From: Herbaspirillum frisingense GSF30
GTDB taxonomy: Bacteria > Pseudomonadota > Gammaproteobacteria > Burkholderiales > Burkholderiaceae_D
Assembly: GCF_000300975.2 (NCBI RefSeq)
Contig: NZ_AEEC02000020.1
Location: forward strand, 1 to 64,000
Direction of reading: 5' to 3'
DNA: 64,000 nucleotides
How positions within the stretch are numbered: the stretch's first letter is position 1; every line of letters begins with the position of its first letter. Of the stretch, positions 34,270 through 42,029 are shown piece by piece. The position numbers were made by a program, and so were the translations under genes. Under the pieces are notes generated by a model. The model was not told the DNA's origin. It was given only the letters and a program-made list of their open reading frames with translations, and made no database searches.

Positions 34270-35321
34270 TGAAACACCGAGCACGCCGCCGCGCGGCTGC
34301 ATCCGACAACACGCTGCCGGCCAGGGCCAAGGCGCCGCCGGCACCATCCGTTGAAGCGTTCTCTTTCGGCGATCCTTCGCCCGTGCTGGAAGGCCGTGAC
34401 ATGCTGGCGGACGTCGAGTGCTACCGCAATGGCGACTGGTACGAACCACCCTTGAGCATGCCGGGCCTGGCAAAATCCCTCAATGCCAGTGTCCACCACG
34501 CCAGTGCGATCTGGTGCAAGGTCAATATCCTGGCGTCGACGTTCCAGCCGTCGCCGGTTCTCTCGCGGTCAGACTTCACCCGCCTGGCGCTGGATTTTCT
34601 GCTGTTCGGCAACTGCTACGCTGAGCGGCGCGAGAGTATGACGGGCAAGCTCTTGGGCCTCAAGCCAGCGCTGGCCAAGTACACGCGCGTGGGCGTGGAC
34701 CCCGGGCGCTATTTCTTCGTCAATGGCTGGCGGGATACCTACGAATTCGAGAGGGGCGCCATCTGGCACTTGCAGGCGCCAGACATCAATCAGGAGGTGT
34801 ATGGCGTGCCGCAGTATGTGAGCGCGCTGCAATCGGCCTGGCTCAACGAGTCCGCCACGCTCTTTCGTCGCCGCTACTACCTCAACGGCTCGCATGCCGG
34901 CTTCATCCTCTACATGACCGACACGGCTAGCAACGTCAACGACGTGGACAAGCTGCGCGAGGCGATGCGCAACAGCAAAGGGCCTGGAAATTTCCGCAAC
35001 CTGTTTGTGTATGCACCTGGCGGAAAGAAGGACGGTTTGCAGATCCTGCCGGTTTCCGAGATCGCGGCCAAGGACGAATTTTTCAACATCAAGAACTGCA
35101 CGCGCGACGACGTGCTGGCCGCACACCGGGTGCCTCCGCAACTGCTCGGCACCATGCCCAACAACACCGGCGGCTTCGGCGATGTGACCAAGGCGGCCGC
35201 CGTCTTCGGCTGCAACGAGATTGAGCCGCTGCAAGCCCAGTTCCTTTCCTTGAACGAGTGGGCCGGCCAGGAGGTGGTCCGTTTCCGCTCCTATCAACTT
35301 CCTACCAATGAGGGGAAATAA
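34269..35321 (+). CDS. Q: Portal protein gpQ
   Basis: A 350-residue portal of the P2 gpQ family (YEPPLSMPGLAKSLNASVHH, LLFGNCYAERRESMTGKLLG, VPPQLLGTMPNNTGGFGDVT). It forms the dodecameric head vertex used for packaging and tail joining. Confidence 0.95.
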   Translation: MKHRARRRAAASDNTLPARAKAPPAPSVEAFSFGDPSPVLEGRDMLADVECYRNGDWYEPPLSMPGLAKSLNASVHHASAIWCKVNILASTFQPSPVLSRSDFTRLALDFLLFGNCYAERRESMTGKLLGLKPALAKYTRVGVDPGRYFFVNGWRDTYEFERGAIWHLQAPDINQEVYGVPQYVSALQSAWLNESATLFRRRYYLNGSHAGFILYMTDTASNVNDVDKLREAMRNSKGPGNFRNLFVYAPGGKKDGLQILPVSEIAAKDEFFNIKNCTRDDVLAAHRVPPQLLGTMPNNTGGFGDVTKAAAVFGCNEIEPLQAQFLSLNEWAGQEVVRFRSYQLPTNEGK

Positions 35322-35323
35322 GC

Positions 35324-35533
35324 ATGAGCGATTACGCGGATAACGCTGACAACACGATATACAGCACTATCGCGGCTAGTCTCGCAGCAGCCCGACGCGC
35401 ACCGTCACTGATACCGGATCGCCGTTGCCATTTTTGCGCCGAAATAGTGGCGACTGATCTATTTTTTTGCAACCACGACTGTCGTGACGACTTCGAGCGG
35501 CAGGAAAGAGCATGGAAGATTCAGGGGAAATAG
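35324..35533 (+). CDS. Small putative zinc-finger protein, 69 aa
   Basis: It follows gpQ by 2 bp with AGGGGAAATAAGC before its ATG. The middle reads CHFCAEIVATDLFFCNHDC, a C-x2-C-x10-C-x3-C finger of treble-clef type, followed by a helical charged tail. It may be a small DNA or protein binder expressed with P-Q. No family name is certain. Confidence 0.65.
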   Translation: MSDYADNADNTIYSTIAASLAAARRAPSLIPDRRCHFCAEIVATDLFFCNHDCRDDFERQERAWKIQGK

Positions 35534-35703
35534 GAATTGAGATGATGGCTGCCGCAAAGTAAGGAAATTCCTGATACCCACCGAACTGTTGTGCTTGCAT
35601 CATGCGGAATTCTAGGCTGATGCTTGGAGGGCGCTCGTACGTTGAGTCAACACGTTCTTTTCACGCCTAGCCAGTACGTCTATTCTCTTGGCTTGGAACG
35701 GAT

Positions 35704-36030
35704 TTGAACAATAAGAAGATTTTCGAAAGATGTGCCAAAGGAGGACTCATAGCATCAGCATTGCCTGTGATTTTCTGTGCCTTTGTCTTGGGTCCTACTG
35801 CGACATTTTTGGGCCTAGTCGCAAACATCAACAAGCTTTCATCTCACCTGGAGAATTCTCTTCCGGTACGACTATTTTTCGTGAGTGCAGCCTATCCCGC
35901 GCTTTTTGTTGTGCAGTGCTATGTGGTCAAGTTTTGCATGTTGAATAGCAATAAGATGTGCGGGGTGCTGATAGCTTGGTCAGGGCTGACCATCTTCATA
36001 TTCAGCCTTTTCTTCATAGGCTTTTTCTGA
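35704..36030 (+). CDS. Putative membrane protein with TTG start, 108 aa
   Basis: TTG at 35704 follows GGAACGGA by a few bases. The product has three hydrophobic segments (residues ~13-37, 54-75 and 86-107), for example ALPVIFCAFVLGPTATFLGL and VLIAWSGLTIFIFSLFFIGF. Codon use is AT-richer than in the structural genes, as for cargo. Function unknown; it might alter the host envelope or exclude other phages. Confidence 0.5.
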   Translation: MNNKKIFERCAKGGLIASALPVIFCAFVLGPTATFLGLVANINKLSSHLENSLPVRLFFVSAAYPALFVVQCYVVKFCMLNSNKMCGVLIAWSGLTIFIFSLFFIGFF

Positions 36031-36194
36031 GTAAGTGAAAGGTTCTTGAATTCTGGTTCTAGGATGGGCCCGCCAACGGATCGGGGAAACTTATTTCCTG
36101 AGCGCCGCAACATCTAGAACCATGTTTCTCCAATCTGCAGCAGATGATCTCTGTTCGCCTTGGTGAATAATGCACAGAATAAATTGGAGAAGAA

Positions 36195-36539
36195 ATGTCT
36201 GAGGTTATGTTGAAGGAGATAGTCGGGCGATATGCATTGGTAATACGGGAGATTGGGAAGAAGGCGGATCAAGGGCAAATCGTCGGTGATTTGATAAGAG
36301 TACAGGTGAGAAAGTGCTTAATCGAAATGCATGCGGCCGGCGCTGAAGCGGCCGATATTCGCGCAATCTTTGATAATCTTGAAAAGCATCCCCTTGAGGA
36401 TTGCACTTCAGCTGATCACCGATTTTCTAAACTACTCACGACAATGAAGCTGCACGTTGAATTTTTGCTCTTCATCGAAGACCACGAGCTAGCCCCTTCT
36501 TCGCCAAAGAAAGGCAATAGTAGTTTTGGCTTTCATTAG
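36195..36539 (+). CDS. Unrecognised 114-aa protein, paralogue of the protein at 40720
   Basis: GGAGAAGAA precedes the ATG. The protein is all-helical. Its residues aligned without gaps over about 85 positions to the protein at 40720-41055: shared landmarks are RYxLxI, VGDL, a Cys about 10 residues later, M-x3-G-x-E-x3-IRxI, and F-x3-L near the end. Both sit beside signalling genes (receiver 37055, chemoreceptor 38878), so a role in that module is plausible. I do not recognise the family. Confidence 0.65.
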   Translation: MSEVMLKEIVGRYALVIREIGKKADQGQIVGDLIRVQVRKCLIEMHAAGAEAADIRAIFDNLEKHPLEDCTSADHRFSKLLTTMKLHVEFLLFIEDHELAPSSPKKGNSSFGFH

Positions 36540-37054
36540 CCTGGTGGTGTCGATTTTTTTTATATCTGGCAATTAAGTGTGGCCGGACGCTTGTACAAAA
36601 GCGAGTTCATGCGCCAAATTTCTTATCCAAAGTCTAACGCCTTTGTACAAGCAGAGCTCGTTTCATCTCAATATTAGCCGGCACCATTTCGAAGAAACAC
36701 ATAGCGTTTTCCCCAGCAACTCATGGAATAACCTTCCTTCCCGTTATCCGTAACTTTTGTATCGAAAAGGTCGAGTCGGCGCTGCGATTTGCAATTTAAA
36801 TTGTCGGGACCTTTACGAGCGTGTCATCGGTGCCCAGCAAAATAGGGCGTCCATAATTTTCTCTTGATGCGAGAATTTTAGATGTTGCATAACTCATATG
36901 TCCTCGATTTGACGTAGTTATTAGCGGTATTTACTTAATTGAAATTCCCATTTTGCGGGACTTTTGACATGAAACTGTGGTCGGGTAGGTCCATAATAGG
37001 TTCAGCCAATAAAACCCTTAACGGGCATATAGCCAGGAGCGGAGGGTTGACATC
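36540..37054. other. 515-bp AT-rich non-coding stretch with an inverted repeat
   Basis: No credible gene is seen. It holds the inverted repeat at 36590-36651 and ends with the GGAGCGGAGGG leader of the receiver gene. It probably contains that gene's promoter, which I could not place. Confidence 0.5.
36590..36651. repeat. 14-bp inverted repeat, 34-bp spacer
   Basis: CTTGTACAAAAGCG at 36590-36603 and CGCCTTTGTACAAG at 36638-36651 are inverted copies with one mismatch. Each inner half contains TTGTACAA, itself palindromic, which suggests two binding sites for a dimeric regulator. Confidence 0.55.
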
Positions 37055-37498
37055 ATGCACGGGAGACAACGTAGTCTACTAATCGCTGAGGACGATTCGA
37101 ATGTGCGCAGCATCTTTGCGGAGATTTTCTCCGAGAGAGGCTACCGAGTGTTAGAAGCGTCAAATGGTGCCGAAGCATATGCCATGCTGTTGTGTCCCGA
37201 TGTGGTGGTGAATGTTGTGCTGACCGATCTACGCATGCCCGTAATGGACGGACTGGAATTCGCGAGTAAGGTAAAAAATGATACGCAGCTTTCAGCTATT
37301 CCTATCGTCTTACTCAGCGCGACGCCACTGCCAAACTCTTGGCAAGCTCGGCAGATTTTTGATGCGCTATTAGTTAAACCATGCCCGCTGCCGCTTCTGA
37401 TTTCAACTGTGGAAACCGTGCAAATAGCACAAAGCGGTGATGCAGTTCAATCCGAGTCTCCGATCTTGCAGGCTAGAGATGACTTCACGCGTCTGTGA
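37055..37498 (+). CDS. Stand-alone receiver-domain response regulator
   Basis: A 147-residue protein made of one receiver domain. The acidic pocket is EDD at residues 11-13, the phospho-acceptor Asp lies in LTDLRMP near 58, followed by the conserved Ser/Thr (LLSAT) and Lys (LLVKPCP). There is no output domain, so it works like CheY/Spo0F by protein contact. GGAGCGGAGGG precedes the ATG. Encoded 1.4 kb before a chemoreceptor in the same prophage cargo, it may act with it, but no histidine kinase is present in the window. Confidence 0.88.
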   Translation: MHGRQRSLLIAEDDSNVRSIFAEIFSERGYRVLEASNGAEAYAMLLCPDVVVNVVLTDLRMPVMDGLEFASKVKNDTQLSAIPIVLLSATPLPNSWQARQIFDALLVKPCPLPLLISTVETVQIAQSGDAVQSESPILQARDDFTRL

Positions 37499-37706
37499 GG
37501 CTCTTAATTTTCAGATGCGCAGCCCAGATTGCCATACTACGCAGGCTGTTGAAGTCAGGATAAACATTGGCAGTGTCCCGGATAATCTCAACCTCTTCTC
37601 CTTTGCGCAGTTCAAGGGCCATTCGCCAACCGCCATCGATCTCGTATCCGATGATGGTGATATCGAATCCCCTGTAGGCGAAGCCAAAGGTAAGGGATGT
37701 TTCCAT
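37485..37706 (-). CDS. Hypothetical 73-aa protein
   Basis: AGGAAAGCA precedes the ATG. The product (METSLTFGFAYRGFDITIIG..., ANVYPDFNSLRSMAIWAAHL) looks like a small beta-sheet plus C-terminal helix. It overlaps the receiver gene tail-to-tail by 14 nt and lies 136 bp beyond the SOS operon in the same direction, so it could be part of that transcript. No family is recognised. Confidence 0.6.
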   Translation of the reverse strand: METSLTFGFAYRGFDITIIGYEIDGGWRMALELRKGEEVEIIRDTANVYPDFNSLRSMAIWAAHLKIKSLTDA

Positions 37707-37842
37707 TGCTTTCCTAAGTCACGCTGGTGATGAGCTGTGCTGCTTTGTAACGGAGCCTGGTGCGCACATTTTTTATTTTTGTTGTATGCGCAGCCGATAT
37801 AGAAGCTGAAGAAAAGCTCGACAACGAGCCAAACCATTATGC

Positions 37843-38211
37843 CTAATGTTGTGTCCCGCCGCTGCTTTTGAAGAACTTCTCTCTTGATGTCTCCAGCAGT
37901 GGTCCTCCTGCCTGCACGCATAGCCAGGCCTGCGCAAACTCCACCACGCCACGATCTGTTTTCCGTCGCTCGATGCCCTTGATCACCATGCGCGACGCTT
38001 TGATAGCATCGACATGGACATCAACCAGCTCCATGACCACGTCACCATTGTCCCGCTGAAGTCGCGCCGCCTTGGTTGGCCGGCGTCGTTCTCCATCGTG
38101 GAACACCCCCAAGCGCAGCTCACCAATATTGCGCGCCTCATCGCCTAACAACTCGCCGGGGATCTCTACGCCGTTCCGGCGCATCTGATAAACGGTCACT
38201 TGCATGCTCAT
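37843..38211 (-). CDS. Unrecognised 122-aa protein, second gene of the LexA-box operon
   Basis: The ATG overlaps the stop of the upstream gene as ATGA, so it is translated from the same SOS-controlled message. The product (MSMQVTVYQMRRNGVEIPGE..., ARNIGELRLGVFHDGERRRP, VVMELVDVHVDAIKASRMVI) is a mixed alpha/beta protein of about 120 residues with no motif I can name. A role in prophage induction, as for the SOS-induced Tum antirepressor of phage 186, is a hypothesis from the context. Confidence 0.65.
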   Translation of the reverse strand: MSMQVTVYQMRRNGVEIPGELLGDEARNIGELRLGVFHDGERRRPTKAARLQRDNGDVVMELVDVHVDAIKASRMVIKGIERRKTDRGVVEFAQAWLCVQAGGPLLETSREKFFKSSGGTQH

Positions 38212-38477
38212 CCCACGTGCGGCAGCGCCGCCTCATCCGTTTTGTAATGCGACGTCACGTGCTCAAGCGTGCCGCCCAGCGATGAGTACCGGTAGCGCTG
38301 GCGAAGGCGTACGGTGTCTTGGTCGAATCGCTTGTAGTCGGCGGCCGGACTGGGGAAGCCGACATGCGGCTTGTGCGAGATGTGCAGAGCCAGCGGCTCG
38401 CCGGCGAACTGAATGGGTGAGGCGGGCTGGACAGGGCTCCCTGGCGGGATTGGCGCGGGATAAGTGGGGAGTGACAT
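38208..38477 (-). CDS. 89-aa protein with UmuD-like GFPSPAADY motif, first gene of the SOS operon
   Basis: The protein has a Pro-rich start (MSLPTYPAPIPPGSPVQ), then LALHISHKPHVGFPSPAADYKRFDQ split around a motif that matches the cleavage-site region of UmuD (E. coli has CGFPSPAADY). Here Val replaces the Cys before Gly. It stops after 89 residues and has no Ser-Lys protease domain. A LexA box lies 34 bp upstream of the start. It could be a UmuD-arm mimic acting on RecA, UmuD or LexA-like partners; this is inference. No clear Shine-Dalgarno is seen. Confidence 0.65.
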   Translation of the reverse strand: MSLPTYPAPIPPGSPVQPASPIQFAGEPLALHISHKPHVGFPSPAADYKRFDQDTVRLRQRYRYSSLGGTLEHVTSHYKTDEAALPHVG

Positions 38478-38877
38478 ATTGACAACAATGAATGGCGGTT
38501 GGAGAAATTATACTGTACGTATGAACAGTATAATTCACTTTCTTGGCCCTGCGCGCGCGGTTGCCCCCACCCCGCGCCTGCCCGCAACATAGGTCTGTTT
38601 TGGCTCAAATCGCGTCGGCCGCCGCCGTCGCCCCCGCCTGGCCCGGACGCCCAACCGATAGGCTTCAAATCTGACGCGTTTTGACGCATGTTGCGAACTA
38701 TCTCGAGAGCGCGCAAATGTCAATCGGGGAAAAAGCAGTGGTTTCGCCGCAAAAAAAAAGAAGCTCATCCCGGAATTCGGTAGAAAATCCGCAAAAAAAC
38801 AAATAAACTGAATTTAATGATTTAAATATTTAAATGACGAATTAAACATTTATTGTTCGATAACGAAAGGATGTGCC
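38478..38877. other. 400-bp divergent non-coding region (LexA box, chemoreceptor leader)
   Basis: Between the SOS operon and the chemoreceptor gene. The left part holds the LexA box; the middle is GC-rich without a credible frame; the last 100 bp are very AT-rich and end with GAAAGGA before the chemoreceptor ATG. A promoter for the latter is expected in the AT-rich part but no clear -35/-10 pair stands out. Confidence 0.5.
38506..38535. promoter_or_regulatory. LexA (SOS) box
   Basis: TACTGT at 38511-38516 and ACAGTA at 38525-38530 with 8 bp between match the CTGT-N8-ACAG LexA consensus, and the symmetry extends to perfect 11-bp arms (AATTATACTGT). A TATAAT on the leftward strand lies within the right arm, so LexA would cover the promoter of the 38477 operon. 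Confidence 0.88.
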
Positions 38878-40422
38878 ATGAAAGCCATCATAAATATGAA
38901 AATTGGGGCAAAACTGGGGGCGGGTTTTGGGGCCTTATTGGTATTGATGGTGATCCTTGCGGCAATCGCTTGGGCTAGCCTGAACTCGGTGACCAATGCT
39001 ATGGAGCGCGGTAACGATGTCCAGGTTGATAAGCTCGGACCAATATACGTGATGCGTGAAGCGCTAGGCCAGACCGGTTTAGCGGCCCGCAATGCATATA
39101 TTTTCAAATCCGATACCGATGCACAAAAGGAGCTTGCTATCCTCGATCAGCAAAAGGGAATCTACCTTGCCGCGCTCAAGGAATTAAAGAACTCCATGGC
39201 GGAGACCAAGGAGTTTGAAGCGGTCAGTGCAGGTTTGCTCAAGATGGCAGAAGAATTACGCCGCCCCCGCGCTTATCGGGAGGCAGGGAAGATGAGCGAG
39301 TATGGAGACTTTCTCGTCCATGAGTGTAGCCCTTTGCGCCGCCAGATCGTTGCAGATATGGACGTGTTATTGGCCCGAGTGAAACGTGAAGCTGATCTCG
39401 CACGGACGAGCGCTAGTCAGACCTCAGACCATTCTCGCGCCGTAATCCTGACTTTAGCCAGCGTTGCGCTTGTCTCCAGCGCTCTCATTGCTCTTCTCAT
39501 CACTCGTGGGTTGCTTAAACAGCTCGGCGGTGAACCTAGCTACGCAGCTGAGATAGCCGCCAAGATAGCAAGGGGTGATCTTTCCATTGACGTCCGTACC
39601 AAGCAAGGGGATAGCACTAGCTTGTTATTTGCAATTCGGACCATGCGCGAAAGCTTGGCTTCGATTGTCACACGCGTTCGATCCGGCACCAACAATATCG
39701 AAACCGCCGCAACCGAAATCGCTACGGGGAATCACGATCTCTCCCGTCGTACCGAAGAACAAGCCGGCTCTCTTGAAGAAACCGCGGCAGCAATGGAAGA
39801 ACTTACCTCCACCGTTAAGCAAAACGCGGATAACGCGCGTCAGGCTAATGACTTAGCGGAATCTGCGTCGAAAATCGCAGGCGAAGGCGGTGTCGTTATT
39901 GATCAGGTGATCTCGACGATGAATGAGATCAATGACTCATCCAAGAAAGTAGTAGACATCATCAGTGTGATAGACGGTATAGCATTTCAGACCAATATTC
40001 TTGCACTCAACGCTGCGGTGGAAGCCGCCCGCGCGGGTGAGCAAGGCAGAGGCTTTGCCGTGGTTGCCAGCGAAGTACGTAGTCTGGCGCAACGAAGCGC
40101 TGCCGCTGCGAAAGAGATTAAGGTGCTTATCGGGGATTCGGTGCAAAAAGTGGAGGCCGGCAGCCAATTGGTTACCCAAGCAGGCCGAACTATTGGGGAT
40201 ATTGTAGAAAGCGTTAAGCGCGTCACGGCCGTGGTATCTGAAATATCTGCAGCGAGTATTGAGCAAAGCGACGGTATTGGTCAGGTCAATATGGCCATCA
40301 GCCAAATGGACAATGTCACCCAGCAGAATGCAGCGCTTGTGGAAGAAGCTACTGCTGCAGCCCAATCTTTGCAGTTTGAGTCGGTAGAGCTCTCCAAAGT
40401 AGTGGCCACTTTTAAAATCTAG
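38878..40422 (+). CDS. Methyl-accepting chemotaxis protein (prophage-borne chemoreceptor)
   Basis: A full-length 514-residue receptor. TM1 (about 14-36) and TM2 (about 188-210) flank a periplasmic four-helix-bundle domain (about 37-187, [20 protein letters not shown]...). A HAMP domain and a long coiled-coil signalling domain follow. The kinase-contact hairpin [20 protein letters not shown] is intact, and methylation-helix segments ([20 protein letters not shown]) are present. It lacks an NWETF-type CheR tether. AAAGGATG precedes the ATG. No CheA/CheW gene is nearby, so it must use the host's. It likely leads an operon with the small genes downstream. Confidence 0.95.
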   Translation: MKAIINMKIGAKLGAGFGALLVLMVILAAIAWASLNSVTNAMERGNDVQVDKLGPIYVMREALGQTGLAARNAYIFKSDTDAQKELAILDQQKGIYLAALKELKNSMAETKEFEAVSAGLLKMAEELRRPRAYREAGKMSEYGDFLVHECSPLRRQIVADMDVLLARVKREADLARTSASQTSDHSRAVILTLASVALVSSALIALLITRGLLKQLGGEPSYAAEIAAKIARGDLSIDVRTKQGDSTSLLFAIRTMRESLASIVTRVRSGTNNIETAATEIATGNHDLSRRTEEQAGSLEETAAAMEELTSTVKQNADNARQANDLAESASKIAGEGGVVIDQVISTMNEINDSSKKVVDIISVIDGIAFQTNILALNAAVEAARAGEQGRGFAVVASEVRSLAQRSAAAAKEIKVLIGDSVQKVEAGSQLVTQAGRTIGDIVESVKRVTAVVSEISAASIEQSDGIGQVNMAISQMDNVTQQNAALVEEATAAAQSLQFESVELSKVVATFKI

Positions 40423-40484
40423 GTGAGTTTGGCAAGGTAAGGTAGCTACGGCAATAACCTCTATTTGATCAAAGGAAGGCTCCA

Positions 40485-40694
40485 ATGGAAATTGAACCAG
40501 CTAAACAACTGACTGCTGACGACATAACGCTACTTATGAAAGCGATGGAGAAACTTAAAGATGAGCTGAACGAACTGTCGAAAACCTTGAATGAGGTTGC
40601 TTTCGCGATGGAAGAGGAGGAGGCGCAGAAATTCAAGGTGACGGTGTTTGATGTTATAGCGAAAATCAAAAGGCAGATTCAGCAGGCCCCCTAG
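40485..40694 (+). CDS. Small helical protein after the chemoreceptor, 69 aa
   Basis: AAAGGAAGG precedes the ATG, 62 bp after the chemoreceptor stop. The product (MEIEPAKQLTADDITLLMKA..., KDELNELSKTLNEVAFAMEE) is one long coiled coil with a charged end. Its size and position suggest an accessory to the receptor or to the protein that follows 25 bp later. No family recognised. Confidence 0.65.
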   Translation: MEIEPAKQLTADDITLLMKAMEKLKDELNELSKTLNEVAFAMEEEEAQKFKVTVFDVIAKIKRQIQQAP

Positions 40695-40719
40695 AAATTA
40701 TTTTACGAGAGGAGAAAAT

Positions 40720-41055
40720 ATGTCATTTGGAGAAAGCATTGCGACCAGATACGTTTTGATAATTGCGTCGATTGCGCATATGTCTCAGCGCGGCGAAGAC
40801 GTGGGCGATTTGGCCTTGTTAGCAGTGAAAGACTGTATTTTCGCTATGCGGCAAGATGGGATTGAAAGCAAGGAAATTCGAAAGATTCTCCATGATAAAT
40901 TTGAAGCGGAATTAGCGCTTTCTGGCCAGCATTGTGTGATATTTCGGCGTGTATTAGAGCAATCATCTCTTCGAATGAGCATGCTCTTGAGCTTTGAACA
41001 GGCTGCTACTCCGCATACTGAAGTAGCAAAACATAACTCGCCGCCTAGAATTTAG
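40720..41055 (+). CDS. Unrecognised 111-aa protein, paralogue of the protein at 36195
   Basis: GAGGAGAAAAT precedes the ATG. The sequence (RYVLIIASIAHMSQRGEDVG, DCIFAMRQDGIESKEIRKIL, FRRVLEQSSLRMSMLLSFEQ) matches the 36195 protein in spacing of RYxLxI, VGDL, Cys, G-x-E-x3-IR and the C-terminal F/L pattern, with no gaps over 85 positions. Divergence is high (about a quarter identical by eye), so the duplication is old or the two were acquired separately. It probably shares a transcript with the chemoreceptor. Confidence 0.68.
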   Translation: MSFGESIATRYVLIIASIAHMSQRGEDVGDLALLAVKDCIFAMRQDGIESKEIRKILHDKFEAELALSGQHCVIFRRVLEQSSLRMSMLLSFEQAATPHTEVAKHNSPPRI

Positions 41056-41071
41056 TGGCGGCGGGATCAAT

Positions 41072-41344
41072 ATGTCTATTCGTTTTTTTCGAGCAGCACT
41101 AATAGCCTTTTCCGCTTTGTCTACACTAAGCGCGGTCTCGCCACAGACGGAAGCCACGACCACTTCCGCGAGCTTAACCATGTCGGCGATCGTTACAATT
41201 ACTTGTCGCTTGACGCAAGATCGAGAACAACCATCAATAGTCAGCAGCCTATGCACTAGGGGGACCGACTTTTCTTCTTTAGAGCAGCGCGCTTACGTTA
41301 CGACGATTCAGAGAACCGAACGGGCGGCTGTAGCAATTTTCTAA
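41072..41344 (+). CDS. Possible small secreted protein, 90 aa
   Basis: It starts 16 bp after the previous gene. MSIRFFRAALIAFSALSTLS is signal-peptide-like, with cleavage possible near QTEA. The remainder is short and Ser/Thr-rich with two Cys (TITCRL, SSLCTRG). A competing leftward frame overlaps it (41256-40963) and lacks a good start. Coding is suggested by operon position and the leader only. Confidence 0.4.
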   Translation: MSIRFFRAALIAFSALSTLSAVSPQTEATTTSASLTMSAIVTITCRLTQDREQPSIVSSLCTRGTDFSSLEQRAYVTTIQRTERAAVAIF

Positions 41345-41556
41345 AGCGGATGGCGATGATTGTTGAATTGCCGCGAAAAATGCCCAGCTTTTCACTACGC
41401 ATTCGTTCATACATTGGGAAGAATCTCTCGGACGGTCCTTTTGTATTGATAATGTTCTTGTCGTAGATCAGCTTGTTGTGTGTTCTGGCCCTCTATTCAC
41501 ATAGATATAAAGCTACGCTGTGTAAAACATCTTTCCAATGTGGAGGGGGCGACGTC

Positions 41557-41739
41557 ATGTATGTTGTTTGCTTAATATTTGCCACGTTATCTGCGATTGG
41601 TTGCGTATTCGTAACTATCCTGTTCATTTCAAATGGACGCGACCTAGACACTCACGCATTTGAAGCAGCCCGCCGCATAAATGAAGAAAAAATGGCGCAT
41701 AACGATCATAACGAGTTAGATCGAACGGCAACTAAATAA
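41557..41739 (+). CDS. Small membrane protein, 60 aa
   Basis: GGAGGGGGCGACGTC precedes the ATG at 41557. One N-terminal membrane helix (MYVVCLIFATLSAIGCVFVT) is followed by a charged cytosolic tail (EAARRINEEKMAHNDHNELD). The frame runs upstream to 41473, but the Shine-Dalgarno fixes this start. Function unknown. Confidence 0.55.
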   Translation: MYVVCLIFATLSAIGCVFVTILFISNGRDLDTHAFEAARRINEEKMAHNDHNELDRTATK

Positions 41740-42029
41740 TTTGGGGGCTACTTATAGGCAAGGAAGGCCTGCTTCTGGCCGATCCGAACCTCGACAATTT
41801 AGCAAGCATTCGCATTCGGTGACAAAAATTCCGCTTCGCAATTTTTGAAGGATCGAGACCCAGTAAGGCCTAGCGGGGTGATAATTTTTCTAAATTGCGA
41901 AGCAAAATTTGAGCTAAGTGTCTGATATAAATAGAATTCGCTCCGGACTTGTAATCAGGAGGGCGGGGCGACGAATTCCTCTGGCAGCCCGCATCTCATA
42001 AATACTTCAGAAGATGCAGGTGTAGTAAC
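41740..42029. other. Non-coding stretch before the restriction gene
   Basis: 290 bp with no credible gene. It contains the inverted repeat at 41826-41910 and probably the promoter of the restriction gene. Confidence 0.5.
41826..41910. repeat. 19-bp inverted repeat upstream of the restriction gene
   Basis: Arm 41826-41844 (AAATTCCGCTTCGCAATTT) and arm 41892-41910 are inverted copies matching at 17 of 19 positions, 47 bp apart. They could be paired operators or a long mRNA hairpin about 120-200 bp before the endonuclease ATG. Confidence 0.55.

Noticed and set aside
38479-38514. TTGACA plus TATACT as a rightward promoter at the LexA box
   Set aside because: The spacing is 24 bp, too long for sigma-70.
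38255-38716. 153-aa leftward frame across the LexA box
   Set aside because: It is in another frame from the 89-aa UmuD-motif protein, which is ATGA-coupled to the next gene, and it spans the operator.
40963-41256. 97-aa leftward frame overlapping 40720 and 41072 genes
   Set aside because: It overlaps the well-supported 40720 gene and has no Shine-Dalgarno; the rightward frame fits the operon better.
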